Source of the DNA: Verrucomicrobiaceae bacterium
Lineage (GTDB): Bacteria; Verrucomicrobiota; Verrucomicrobiia; Verrucomicrobiales; Akkermansiaceae
DNA length: 46,164 nt
Direction: 5' to 3'
Assembly (NCBI GenBank): GCA_027487435.1
Contig: JAIYDP010000015.1
Coordinates: 1-46,164, forward strand
The translations under genes and the position numbers were made by a program. The first letter of the stretch is position 1, and every line of letters begins with the position of its first letter. Positions 20,687-31,820 of the stretch are shown here, piece by piece. The notes under the pieces were generated by a model, which saw only the letters and a program-made list of their open reading frames with translations, had not been told where the DNA came from and searched no databases.

Positions 20687-23600
20687 TCAATTTTCATGAC
20701 AATCAGGACGGACGCTTTTCTGGCGTGCGAGGCGCTTGGAGAGCTTTGCGTGGCGCTCGCGGAGTTCTTCGTTGTTGGGGCTGCAATCCAACGCTCGCCT
20801 AAAAGAGTCAGCTTGCGATGGGCGCAGCTACTGAAAGTACGACTCCGCCTTTTCAAAGTCCTTGGAGTCCTCATAAAACCTTCCTGAACATTGAACAAAG
20901 CATGAGATGAGAAACCTGCAGCAGCCAGCTTGTCCGCATCTTTCTGGAGGCATAAGAGAGGCGCGGAATCGGATCACAGGCGCCAATTTGATTGCTTTCA
21001 GAAAAAGAGCCTCAGTCTCGTCCAGGTTGTGAAGGTGTTTTTTCTTTCATTTGTCAACGCAGCGAGAGAAACGCACCGAAAATTCTGCAAACGAGAGAAC
21101 GATATCTGCATCTCGCGGCGACAGCGCACATGCCTTAACAAACAAATCCTTTGCGTCTCGAATCCTTTTCCGAACTTCGGCTGTGAATGACGCCAAGGCA
21201 GCAACGTAGTCAGCGTCGAAGGGATCCGCCTTGGTCGCCTTGATGTAATGCTCCTCAGCCAGATCGACCAATCCGACACTTTCCGCAAACTCAGCGAAAT
21301 CTTCATGGAGGTCGCCATCGCTTGGATCAACTTCGACGGCCTTCTCAAATCACTTCAATCAAGCAAAGGCTCACCCGCTTGAAGAGCCCGAGGGCGCGGT
21401 CCAAGTTGCTCTTGGTTCGATACAAAAACCGGGCATACGCAGCAAGGCTGTCGCTGTTGAAAGGGTCCACTTTGATGGACATTTGATAGTAATGGTCCGC
21501 CTTCATGGTCATCCCCCGGTCATCCAAAAACTTGGCGTAGGATGCCAATGTGTCGCTGCTTGTTACATCGCTTCGTATGGCCTTCGCTGTCAACAATGCG
21601 GCGTGTGCTGCACTTGGCGATAAAATCCATCAGCAGCTTCATCGTCTTTGAAATGCTCGTGCAGCAACTCCGCATACTTCACGACCCTTCAGAATAAGCC
21701 GAAGCCATGCGATGCATAACGGCCGAGGGTCATCTCCAGCCATCTCCATCGCCTTCTTCAACGCTTCTGACGCAGCCGCATGGTCCCCTGCTGAGCCCTC
21801 TAAAAATTCCGCCTGGGCTTGACGTCAGCATCGCGCGACAAAACCCAACCAAGCAAAAGCTCCATGCTGCTGGGCGTGCTTTTGATGGCATCTTGAAACA
21901 GCTTGATGGCACCTTCTTTGTCTGCAACTTCAATTTAGTCACCAAGACGTCACCCCCTCGATGATTGCTTAACAGGTCCGCAAGCCGCGCAACTGCCGCG
22001 ACGTTGGTCGGATCCCGCGTCAGCGCACCCCGCAGTGCTTGCTCTGCCCTAGCAAAGTCTCTCATTCGGTCCTCAAGTACTCGCGCAAACTAGGTAGCGA
22101 TTAGGGGGGGGGAGGCGCTTCAAACCTCGACAAGAGCGTCGACAATTTCGGCAGGAGGGGCGTTGGGGATGGCGAAGATCTTTTGGAACTCGGTCACAGC
22201 ACGCTTCGGGTCCCCTCGCTCTTCTTCCCACCATCGCGCGTAGAGGATTCTGATCATAACAGAATCACCAAACTTTTTTTGTGCACGCGCGAAGAGATCG
22301 GTGACAACGTCGAACTTTCGCCGAACCTTCCAAAAGAATGTGATCGACCTTGAGCGTGAGCCTCATCGAATAGGACTTGCCTCGTGTACACATCAACATC
22401 AGATCGGGGAGACTCCAAGGCCCGGAGATAGTGCTCTTCCGCCTAACTTGTCAGCCCCTGCGCGCAAACGAAAGTACTGCCGAGAAATCTCGCTTTGCTT
22501 CCTCTAGAAACATGGCGTAGTTATAGAGGACCTCAGGGTCACTTGGCGCAACTCGAACGGCACGCTGCAACAACGTTGTTGCCCCGTCATAGTCTTTAAA
22601 ACGGCGAAACAAGACAATTGATAAGTTGCACAAGCTTCAAAGTGTTTGAGATGCTGACCGCATCATAAATTTACCTCGGCAAATAAAATCCGTCAAAGCT
22701 CAACGCGCGCCGGTATGATTTGACAGCTTCTTTGCTGTCGTGCATTTTCTCGAAGAAGAAGATGCCAATATTGTGAAAAATAACCTCACAGTGAGAGAGG
22801 CATCCCTTTGGATACTTTGATCGAATACACCACCGTCGCGCGGTCACGAGCGTCAAAGCAGCGGCGGTAGAACTGCACAGCGGCGGCGTCGTCGCGCAAG
22901 CAATCTTCACTGAACTGGCCATTAGCGAAGAGGACTTCGACCTTCAGCGTCAGTGCGCCGCGTAACTCAGCGGAGCCGACGTTGGAGGGCTCATTCTTCA
23001 GCGCCCGCTTTAAGAGTTGTTCTTGTTCAGCCTTCGACCTCTCGACCCCATTCATGGCTCGCTGCACAAGCAGAAGCAGTGACGTGTTGTCAGGGTAGAT
23101 CTTCAATGCAACCTCAAGACGAGGAAGGGCTCTTTCAAACTGAAACATCAAATCATGTAAAAGGCTCACGTGCCTTCCCCTCGGAAACAAGCGCCTTGCC
23201 GAGCGTGACGAACGTGTCAATGGACCCAGACCCCGCATCAATTTCTTTTTCCAACTCGACAATCTCTTTCTTCGAGAGTTTCAGCTCCACAGCACCCTGA
23301 GCTGGCGGCGCTTCGTCCGGGCGCTGTTTCGACGCAATATTTGGAGAAGGGTCGTCGTAGTGCATATTTTTCACAGTAAATCCAGAGGCTGGAGGTTTCA
23401 TAGCTTTAAGATGAGCTACACGAATCGCAGGCTGGTCTTCAGAGTCCGAACCAGATGATCCATCAATGACAGGGCCTGCGAGTTGACGAACAACAGGTGC
23501 TGCTTTCACAGAATCAGCGTTGGTTTGTGTTTCATGCGGATTAAAGCTAAGCCTATCAACGAAGCCAACCCCGGCTCCCTCTGGATCGTGATCTTCATCA

Positions 23601-23769
23601 GGATCTGAGTCGGACGAAACGGGCACTTCCAAGGATTTAGCATGCAGTTGTTGGACAGCTGGGGCGACAGTGGAAGCTTTGAGTGCCGGAAGCTACCACC
23701 TGTAAGACAAAAATACAATTGATGCACCCGTGCTCCTTTTATTGGAGGCAACTTTGCCTTCGGTTGCAT
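20687..23769 (-). CDS. Large tetratricopeptide-repeat (TPR) protein
   Basis: Starts MQPKAKLPPIKGAR, splices (35-nt intron) into an acidic, Ser-rich N-terminal region (SSDSDPDEDHD, SSGSDSEDQ), then a long run of TPR units. Examples are TLGKALVSEGKFERAL, YNYAMFLEEAKRD, LYARWWEEERGDPKRAV, SYAKFLDDRGMTMKADHYY, YARFLYRTKSNLDRALGLF and EFAESVGLVDLAEEHYIKAT. It ends in QRALDCSPNNEELRERHAKL at 20687. At least ten introns of 26-45 nt were placed; the one at 23140-23173 starts with GC rather than GT. No enzymatic domain or TM was seen. TPR arrays scaffold complexes; which one cannot be said. Some internal junctions between 21600 and 22400 are approximate. Confidence 0.75.
23140..23173 (-). other. GC-AG intron in the TPR gene
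   Basis: 34 nt starting gcacgt and ending tttcag. It gives an uninterrupted 34-residue TPR (TLGKALVSEGKFERALP...). A GT alternative within the same exon would remove part of the repeat. Confidence 0.5.
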
Positions 23770-23822
23770 CGGGAATCCAAATCTTGTCGAAATCCAAAAG
23801 AACTCAAAAAAAATACTTGTTA
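23770..23822. promoter_or_regulatory. Divergent interval, 53 bp
   Basis: A-rich spacer (a run of eight A) between the TPR gene start (-) and the small mitochondrial-type protein (+). Confidence 0.4.
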
Positions 23823-24315
23823 ATGATGTTGCGGCTCAGCTCCAGGTTTGTGCGGCCACTCTCAACGAGAACACCAAGGCACGTTGCAATCGTGAGCGAG
23901 ACAGGAATAAAATTCGAAAAGGCCGCAGAAGAAGATACCGAAGAGTCTGCATCGTCGGAAGAAGTATGCCTGTTGTTGAACTGGGATCACATCCAAGGCG
24001 AAGCTCTCATTCCGTGAAAAGGTGATCGGGGCCATCGTTGGGGCCGGATGCGGCCTCGCCATATACGGTGCAACTGTTCGAGAGATATGGGTTATGCAAG
24101 ATGCTGCATCTTCCGGCGTTGCCGACGTGCGGAATGTAGTCTTTCCCCATCCTCAACAGGATCATGTTCCCTGCTGTTCTGCCTATCTAATGTGCTAGGC
24201 TACAGACTTCGCCTCTCTTGGAGAGAGCATGCTGAAAGAGGAGTTAGCACGCAGGTGGAATTACGGCGTCCGAAGTTTCCGCAGAGCTGTTCTAAATTTG
24301 TACGATTCCGTGTAA
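23823..24315 (+). CDS. Small mitochondrial-type single-TM protein
   Basis: Exons 23823-23963, 23998-24165 and 24199-24315 with introns of 34 and 33 nt. The first 20 residues (MMLRLSSRFVRPLSTRTPRH) have Arg, Ser, Leu and no acidic residue, a typical mitochondrial presequence. One membrane segment follows (VIGAIVGAGCGLAIYG) with flanking Lys/Arg, then about 75 soluble residues ending in WNYGVRSFRRAVLNLYDSV. Total about 141 residues. A TIM21- or assembly-factor-like role in the inner membrane would fit the topology, but no family motif is seen. Confidence 0.65.
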
Positions 24316-24406
24316 TATTAATCTCTTTTTAGAAATGCATAGAGCATACATACAGATACAAGACATATGATGCAGGGCATACAGCAAAGAACCGTGAGAG
24401 GGATTC

Positions 24407-27400
24407 TCACAATTTGGACACGTCGCTCAGAACGAGGATCGAGTCGGCGCGACGTCTGTGCGCCTTACCGACCTCTCGAAGAACAGATTCGAGCTCCTGC
24501 AAAATCAGTCAAGAGACCAGAGTCCGGGACCTCGTGATACTTGCTCACTTCATGCCAAACCTCGCAAGCGAGCGCATACTTAAATCTGTTAACGGCAACC
24601 AGTGCAGCGGGCAGGAGCCTCGATAAGGCTTTGTCTTTCGTCCCCACGACAGACACTAGAATCATAAGACAGTGCAAGAGATGTCGATCAACCGCTCGAT
24701 GTCTCCAGCGCGACCATCATCGCGTCTCGCTTGGCTTTTTTCACCGCGAGCAAAAGTGCGACCTTAGGGGCAATGAGGGCCAGAAGCGATATGACGGAGA
24801 TGAGGATCGCCGAGTAGACAATGACGCCAACCTTGACTGTAACAGACCCAACAACGATTCGATCCACGGCGATGACGACAATGACCATGACGGTGATGTT
24901 GTAAATCGAGAAAGAAATGGCCTTGGACTCATTGAATGTCGTCGTGACATTGCGAGTTCGAAACGCGAGGTAGACCCCCCAGCACAGGATGCTTGCTTTA
25001 AGCGCCCCCCATGCGCCCAACCAAAGCCCGCCATAGTACGATTGACACGCAAGGAAGCGATTGGGCGTTATCTCGATGTTGATAATTGTCAACGGGTCAG
25101 AGCCTGTCCATGCGGCGTCGATGATCGCCTCCGCCACTGCCATTGCAATGACTTGCTTGAACAAGTGGTTGTCCTTCATGGCAACCTTGCGCAGTCCTGC
25201 CTTGACAAACAGACGGTAAATCCGATACGTTTTGGATGCAAGAGTGCCGAAAATGGCGATGAAGCCGAACCCAAAGAGCCATGGCAGCGAACGACACAAG
25301 CCGTTGCCGACAAGTGGGTTTTCCGCGGCGAGATTTTGGGTCAGGGCGAGAACGAATGCTCCAATTGTAAAAATGACAATGCCGGCAAGGATGACAAAAA
25401 TAAAAAGGGGAGAGGAGGCTTTGATGACTTTTGTGCTTCGGAAAAGGGCAACAAAAACGGTGGCGGCAAACGTGAGGGCGATGACGATGGCGCAGAGGAC
25501 GCCGAGGGCGATGATGTGTTCGAATGCGATGACCTCAATCGTCCTGCGGCAAGTGAAGAACCCGTCGACAACGGCGCCGCTGTAGCCGCTTGCGCAAGGG
25601 GAGAGGGTGATCGAAAAATTGGACAGCGACGCCAACGGCAACGAGGGGTCCAACGTGAGGACGTAAGGCCCGGGCACTCCGTCGATTCGAAACTCATCAA
25701 ACACTGCAACGCCATTCGCAACGTCAGCAGATATTTCACCGCGAAAGCGCGCATCTCTTCGTGGAACGACGAAGCGAAGGGAAGCTGTGAAGTCGGGGTT
25801 AGTGATGACAACAATGCGGCCAAAGACGTCAAGAACATTCATCGTTACGTTCAAAAGCGCGCCGGGGAAAGGATCCCCCCCGTCGGGATTTGAAAGAGAC
25901 GCAAAGCGAAGCGAGGCGGGGGCGTAGGTCAGAGTTTCCTCCGCGCACACGCTAGGGCTCACAATTTGAGCGCATCCGGTCGAAACGACATCAAAATAAA
26001 TGGCGCTGCCACCAAAGTTGGCGGAGTTGTTACAGAAGCGAAGCGAAGCGAATCCATTGCAATCGAAAGACGCTTCGCGCCCAACGAAGAGACCCCCGCC
26101 GACAAGCGCCATATTGCCGACGAAAACGACGTCGCGGACGGAAATTCTGCCAAGGACGTACATGGCGCCGCCTGACCGCGCGAAAACTGATGTTGTCGTG
26201 GAAAACTTGTCGACCACGGAGTTACCATCAAAAATACATCCATCAAATTGTGCCGTGGCAACTCGCGAGGTAAACACAGCGCCGCCGTAGAGAGATGCGA
26301 CGTTTGATGTAAAGTTAGAGTTCGTTATGTTAATGTAGCTGTCGTAGCCGTAGGCATATATGGCGCTTCCGATGCGCCCCATATTCCCAATAAATGAGCT
26401 GTTCAGAATTGACAGCGAAGCAAGCGAGTCCAAAAACACGCACCCCCCCTGCAAACGGACCGAATTCTCGATGCATCGCAGGCCAATGACTGCAGAGCCC
26501 GCGCGAGTGCTCTGAAAATAAAAAACAGCGTTTTCGGCGGTGTTTAACTTCGCGAGGGAGTTCTCAACTGCAACAAAGGCGGGTGCTATCGCGGAGAAAA
26601 TGGGGCCGAACTCTGCGGTGTTCGAGACGAATGAGCAGTTCGAAAAGACGACGCGCACTCTCGTGCTTGCGATCTCGACGACGGCGATGTCTTCGGCGGA
26701 GTTGTTAACAAACGCGCACGACGCAAACTGCAAAGGAGTTGCGGAAGCGCCCTGCAGAGACAACACCCCCGCGCGAAATGCTGAATTTCCCTCAAATGTG
26801 CAATTAATGAAGGAGGGGTTGGTACCAGGGGTTTGAACGACGACGCCGCCGCGTCGGCCGGAGCGATTGTTGAGGAATCGGCTGCTGAAAAAGCTAGCTT
26901 TGGATTGGCCGTAAGTGAAGATACCAGAACCGTCTTCGACCGCAAAGTTTCGAACGAAATCGCAGTTGTGGAACTGCGTCGCGGAGTTGAGGGCGTCGTC
27001 GAAAGCGGCGCCAACGCGAGCAGAATTAGCGTCGAATAAACAATTTGTAAAAACAGCGTGCGTGGCGTCTTCGGCATAGGCACCACCGCCCCACTCTATT
27101 GCATCGTTGCGAACAAACTGACAACGTTCAAAAACCGGGGAGAGGCCGCTGAGGCCGCCAAAAAAGACGCCAGCGCCGTAGGTGGCGTTGTTGTCGACAA
27201 AAGAGGAACCGGAGAACATGACTTGAGAATTCATGATTCCTACCGCCCCGCCCATTACGCGTGAGGAAGGGACGTTGCGGGTTTGGGCGACGGCGCAATC
27301 AATGAACGAGATACTGGACGAGAATTGAATTGCAATAGCGCCGCCAAGCTGACCATAAGGGCCCTCGAACCCACAAGAGCTAACGCTGCCGCAATTTTGA

Positions 27401-27759
27401 AATCGAATTCCCTCAAATACAAGCGAATTCGTCGAATTTGTGATGCAGAGCGCTGGTGCTGCAGCTCCACAGTCAACTACACACGCTCGCGAAGGGCAAG
27501 ATAAGGAAATGGGCGGCCTCAAAGATATTGAAATATTCCGATTGTTGGCTCCAGAATAAGTCCCAGGGGAAATGATGATCTTGTCAACGGACGGCAACGA
27601 TAAGGCGTGTGCAATACTGCAGCATATTCCAGAGGTACAGGAAGGATCGCACGGGAAGGTCGTATCCACTGTGACACAGTCTACCGTTTTAGCTGCAAAA
27701 GGAGTGTGCAAACCGAGCACAGGCAACAAAAGCAGGACGAGACGAAAGTCGAGTCTCAT
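24407..27759 (-). CDS. Parallel beta-helix ectodomain fused to class C (GABA-B-like) seven-TM receptor
   Basis: Exon 1 (27759-24693) encodes nearly the whole protein. Two 3' exons (24655-24531, 24496-24407; introns of 37 and 34 nt) add a helical, Arg-rich cytosolic tail. Starting at MRLDFRLVLLLLPVLGLHTP gives a signal peptide. The next 650 or so residues hold at least ten repeats of F-x-x-C-x-F-x-x-N-x-A (FINCTFEGNSA, FTNCLFDANSA, FSNCSFVSNTA) with intervening GGA/GSA-hydrophobic turns. This is the FxxN/GGA[ILV] pattern of Pmp-like right-handed beta-helices. From about residue 740 come seven TM helices with class C hallmarks: Cys before TM3 (GLCRSLPW), FGTLASKTYRIYRLF after TM3, Cys in loop 2 (FLACQSYY), TRNV and FNESKAISFSIYN before TM6. 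No Venus flytrap domain is present. An upstream in-frame Met at 27843 would overlap the divergent gene and lacks a signal peptide. Confidence 0.85.
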
Positions 27760-27787
27760 ATTCCGAGACAAATATCTGTTATCTGGG
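27760..27787. promoter_or_regulatory. Divergent interval, 28 bp
   Basis: Only 28 bp lie between the receptor start (-) and the aminotransferase start (+). Any 5' UTR or core promoter of one gene must overlap coding sequence of the other or be extremely short. Confidence 0.45.
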
Positions 27788-29056
27788 ATGGCTTTGACGA
27801 AGAATCCAACGATGCGGGACATTAATGACCACTGCGTCGCCAATGGGCTTCCTTCGCTCGCTCAGGGGATGATTGAATTGCCTCCACCGCTCAAATTGAG
27901 GCAGCTTGCGGCAGAATTCGCTCTAAAGGACGATGGTTGGTCCAGTCTTTCTTGTTTGATGTGTCAGTCCACACTTACCGAAATCGATTTGGCGAAAAGG
28001 ACTACCGCGACTCTGTGGCGTATATTTTGAACCAAAAGTATCACATCCCAGTTGGTCCTGAGTGCATCCTGGGAACCCAAGGTTGGAAATGTTTTTGTCG
28101 GGTTGAACCTGTAGGTGTTACATCTGGCGTTTATGCCGCCCTGCTTCATCTAAAAACGAAAGGAGTTCGGAAGATTGGCCTAGTTGAACCTTTCTACACT
28201 TACCATTTACGGGACATTCTCTCGGTCTTCGGGGATGGCGTGGCCACATTCATCCCCTCCAATGCGGACTTCACAGTCGACTTTGCTGCCATTGAGAAGG
28301 CTCTTGGCGATGGTGTCGGGGCTCTCATAGTCACAAACCCCAACAACCCGAGCGGACGTGTGCTATCAGAAGCTGCAGTGATTCGCCTCGTTGAGTCCAC
28401 TCGCGTCCATGGGGCAATGCTTATTTTGGATGAATGCTACGCAGACATGGTGTGGACATCGTCCCATTTATTCACCCCTGCAATGCTGGGATCTGTTCCT
28501 GCCCATGTAGTCGTTTGTCGCGGATTTTCAAAGTGCCTTGGCATTCAGAGTTGGCGCGTGGGCTTCCTCATTTCCCATCCCAGTCTTGTTGATGACCTCA
28601 TGAACATTCATGGTCTGCGCAAAAATGCGGGCTTGCTCATCACACAGACCCTGTGTACATATCCGTTCCTTGGACTCAACACGCTCTCGCTAAATACTTG
28701 CGCGAAGACGCCGACGACTTTTCGGCTCACACTCGGCGTGTCAACGATCTCATTTGTGAGAACTGGGCCAAGCTTGCGCCCTTGTTTGAAGAATCCATGG
28801 GCTGGAAGCGAGTGCAGCCTGAGGTATTGTTCCGTCCTCTTCTCTCACGCGGCAGGGCTCGATGTACGGCTGCTTCTCACATGCGGGGGATAGCGATATG
28901 AACGAAGTGATCAAATGCCTCAACAAGGGGGTTGGTGTGTGCCCTGGCAACATTTTCATCGGCGGTGCGCCTCAGAGCACATCGTTTGTGCGGATTCATT
29001 GTGGTGTCTCTTCAGACAAGGCACAAGATGTCGCATCAAGATTGAAAAAGGCGTAA
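27788..29056 (+). CDS. PLP-dependent class I/II aminotransferase
   Basis: Exons 27788-27935, 27968-28081, 28115-28612, 28648-28823 and 28856-29056; introns of 32-35 nt. Fold-type I landmarks are in order: TYRNRFGEKDYRDSVA, VTSGVYAALLHL, VEPFYTYH, VTNPNNPSGRVLS, ILDECYADMVW, GFSKCLGIQSWRVGF (the Lys of GFSK should form the Schiff base with PLP) and near the end SFVRIHCG, whose Arg binds the substrate carboxylate. About 377 residues, normal for the family. No targeting peptide is evident. Substrate cannot be told; the pattern is closer to the bacterial/archaeal-type aspartate or aromatic branch than to animal GOT. Confidence 0.88.
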
Positions 29057-29113
29057 ACGCTACGTTTTACCTCACCCGTTCCATGTACAAAAATTCAACT
29101 TAAGTATATTGCT

Positions 29114-31316
29114 TCAGACGTGATATAAAAACGCGATACCAACAGAGTCCTTGACGTACACGACGCCATGGCCCCACATGTCAGGCGCAAACACGAGGTC
29201 CCCCGGCTCCTGCACGCACTCCAACGGGCGGTCGGCGCCTGTCAGAGTTGGGTAGTCCTCTCGATACCAGTTGTGGATGTGCTTCACAGAGTAGAATGAC
29301 TGGGCGTGTTATTTTGGGGCAGAGAAACAGCAGACATGAGCTGGAGGGAAGAGGAACCATCTTTTTCTGCCGAAAACGAGAGCGTTTGCGGCGCTGTGGT
29401 GGAAATGGCAAGAGGCACCAGCCTTGCGCGGGGCTATCATGAACTGATAGTTCGAAAGCGATTGCTTGATGGAGTCGAAAAAGCTCACGTTCTTCAAGTC
29501 TTCCAACAGCGTCGGTGCGGTTTGCGTCAGTCGATAATCGACAAGCCACAGCGGCTCCTCGTCTGCTCCTCCCTTTGACGTCATGTACGTGAGGTACTCT
29601 TTCATGCTCATGTCGACGCTATGCCGCTCTTCTCCATGGTCAGAGTTCTGATAGATCTGAAACATGGTGTCTCCAACAGCAGTTTCCAAGTGCTCTTTGG
29701 ACCAGGACTTAAACGCATCCCATTTTTCAACCGCTGCGTTGTCAGCCCGAGCCCCTTCCGCATTTTTAACCATGGCGCAAAATGACTGGACGACGCTGGT
29801 GCAGATAAAGCCGTTGGAACATCGCCCTGTTAATGGTAGCAGCGTCAACGACGTCGATGTCGCAGAAATCAATGTCGAGATCCTCTCGCCGGGCCGAACT
29901 CCAGCCAGCCTCTTTCGCAGCCGCATCCGTCGAGTCGTCGACGTCGTGCGGCGCTGGTACTACACCACGACTCTGCGGTGTCAGGGTGCAAAGCATCCAA
30001 ATGAACTGGAGAGGGGCTTCGATAGCCCATCAAAACAGCCGTCCAGTTGAGAGTCGTTCCAAACATAGAATTGGGGCGCTGCTCAGCTTCGCAATCGGAA
30101 GTACTGCCAAGGATGCGGACGACGTCAAAATACCCGCTCTGACAAGCAAGCTCCAGGGGGGTGAAGTGGAGCTTGTTGCGAAGGGAGGGATTAGCGCCAT
30201 GACTGAGGAGAAGTCTGATGCGTCAAAAGTGCGATTGCACACGTACGCGGCTGTTTTTGCGTCTCCGTAGAAGGCGGCCAAGTGGAGGGGGGTCTGAAAA
30301 GTTAACGACCATATTGAATGAGTCACGTTGAGGTTTATGTCGACGCTATTGACCAAGGCCTTCACTTGGGAGGACGTCAACAGCAAGCGCACTATGGGCA
30401 GCGTTTGCTCGTAGATCATCCGTCGGACATCAGACGAGTTTGAGCATGTGCCATTGTTGATGAGCTGACCCGCATGAAACAAAAAGGAACAAACCAGACA
30501 GTGTGATTGGAAAGGCGGAAACCGTACGACGCAAACGAGTCGTGAGCGGGAACCCCCTGGAAAATTTAGCACATGGCGAGCACCGGCTTCACGGGGGGAG
30601 GTACTTCTGAGGCGCTGAAGACGTTCCCATGGCCGACAAGTTGTTTGGAGACGTGGATGAAAAAGGAGCTGTGCTGCAGCGCCAAGTGAAGAAGAGTGCC
30701 TCCGCCCTGGACTAAATGATAAGAAAGACTTCTATCGTTGTGCTACATTCATCAGCGTGGGGGGGATACTTTTTCGTCAGATGCATTTGGGCGCCGCGGC
30801 CCCAGAGGTTGTGAAGGGCGTCGTAGTTGCTGTGTGGTCACTTGATCACGAAGCCAAGTACTGCGATCGTACGGCCATGTAGAGAAGGGGAGTCCCATTG
30901 CACTCGATGTCAACGCGAGCACCAGCCTGGGTGAGAAGTCTTGCAACTTCATTGAAGTCGGGGACAACTTTTCCCATCAGCCCCATCCTGTGGCGCATGG
31001 TGTTCATCATCATCCACATCTTGAGTGCCACATGAAGCGGTGGACAGGCTCCACTGCGGCCATCAGGATGAGCATCCCCATCAAGAAGGATTTTCGCAGC
31101 TTTCGCATCTCCCTTATCCATCAGCACAATAGAGTCAGATTCAACATAATGCGCTGCAAAGTGCAAAGGGTTTACGCCTCGATCATCGATTTCATTAAAG
31201 TTGTATCCCTCGTTGGCAAGCCTTTGCAAAAGTGAATGATTTGCATCAACCACTGCCTTGTGAGCAGCGAAAGGAGTATGCTGTGTCCGCTTCGCAGAGA
31301 AGCAGTGGAGAGGCAT
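29114..31316 (-). CDS. Ankyrin-repeat / JmjC-domain fusion protein
   Basis: About nine exons. The ankyrin part includes HTPFAAHKAVVDANHSLLQR, GVNPLHFAAHYVES, PPLHVALKM, GGGTLLHLALQHSS, TPLHLAAFYGDAKTAA and FTPLELACQSGYFDVVRIL. Introns of 32-34 nt then lead to a JmjC region: YLHQRRPVILRH, DTMFQIYQNSD, NYQFMIAPRKAG, HFHHSAANALVFGRKRWFLF, and the last exon with EPGDLVFAPDMWGHGVV (distal His) ending FLYHV at 29114. The first metal motif reads H-H-S where HxD is expected, so the Asp iron ligand appears to be replaced. Exon borders between 30690 and 30860 and near 30557 have alternatives. The start at 31316 is the first Met before the ankyrin repeats. Confidence 0.8.
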
Positions 31317-31416
31317 CTGGAGGAGTCACTCAGATACATTCTCTCGTTACCAAAACGAAAAGACATACCGACAGCAACACTTTCATTTGCTCTAAAAAGA
31401 TCTCAATTTAATAGTT
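31317..31416. promoter_or_regulatory. Divergent interval, 100 bp
   Basis: Between the ankyrin-JmjC gene (-) and mitochondrial uL23 (+). Mixed composition; no motif recognised. Confidence 0.35.
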
Positions 31417-31744
31417 ATGGCAGGACGAGGAAGGCTGGACAGCCTGTTGCCGAACATTGTTGTCACAATGTGCCGGACAAAGATGCCGGATCCCCATGTC
31501 GTCAAATTCAAAGTTCCTCCTACCATGTCGAAGCCAGCAATTAAGGACTTCTTGGAAAAGCTGTACAATGTTAACGTTGTATCAGTTGACTTATTGTCGC
31601 CTCAACTTACTCTTTCAGGTTAACACTCTGAATCGCGAGGGTAAATTCTATCGATTTAATGGTCGTCACAACTACAAGCGGCCAGATGTAAAATTCGCGT
31701 TCGTTCGGCTCGATCAACCCTTCGAGCCTGAAAAATCTATTTGA
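31417..31744 (+). CDS. MRPL23: Mitochondrial ribosomal protein uL23m
   Basis: Large-subunit ribosomal protein near the exit tunnel. Exons 31417-31578 and 31619-31744 with a 40-nt intron. Landmarks: LLPNIVVTMCR, HVVKFKVPPTMSKPAIKDFL, EKLYNVNVVNTLNREGK across the splice, then KRPDVKFAFVRL. About 95 residues. The FKVPP...KPAIKDFLEKLY pattern is typical of the mitochondrial rather than the cytosolic L23 branch. No cleavable presequence is obvious, as for several mitoribosomal proteins. Confidence 0.85.
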
Positions 31745-31820
31745 GTACAGCTGTTAAGTCAAAATCCTTGAGAGATTCTCTTAAAAGCGTGTCGGATGAA
31801 GAGCATACATCACTTCTGCA

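Noticed and set aside
24541..25893. A 450-codon plus-strand frame
   Set aside because: It is the antisense shadow of the GC-rich receptor exon, with Arg/Asp-biased composition and no domain.
26036..26053. Short AAGCG tandem repeat
   Set aside because: It lies inside the receptor coding exon and encodes normal beta-helix sequence; treated as chance.
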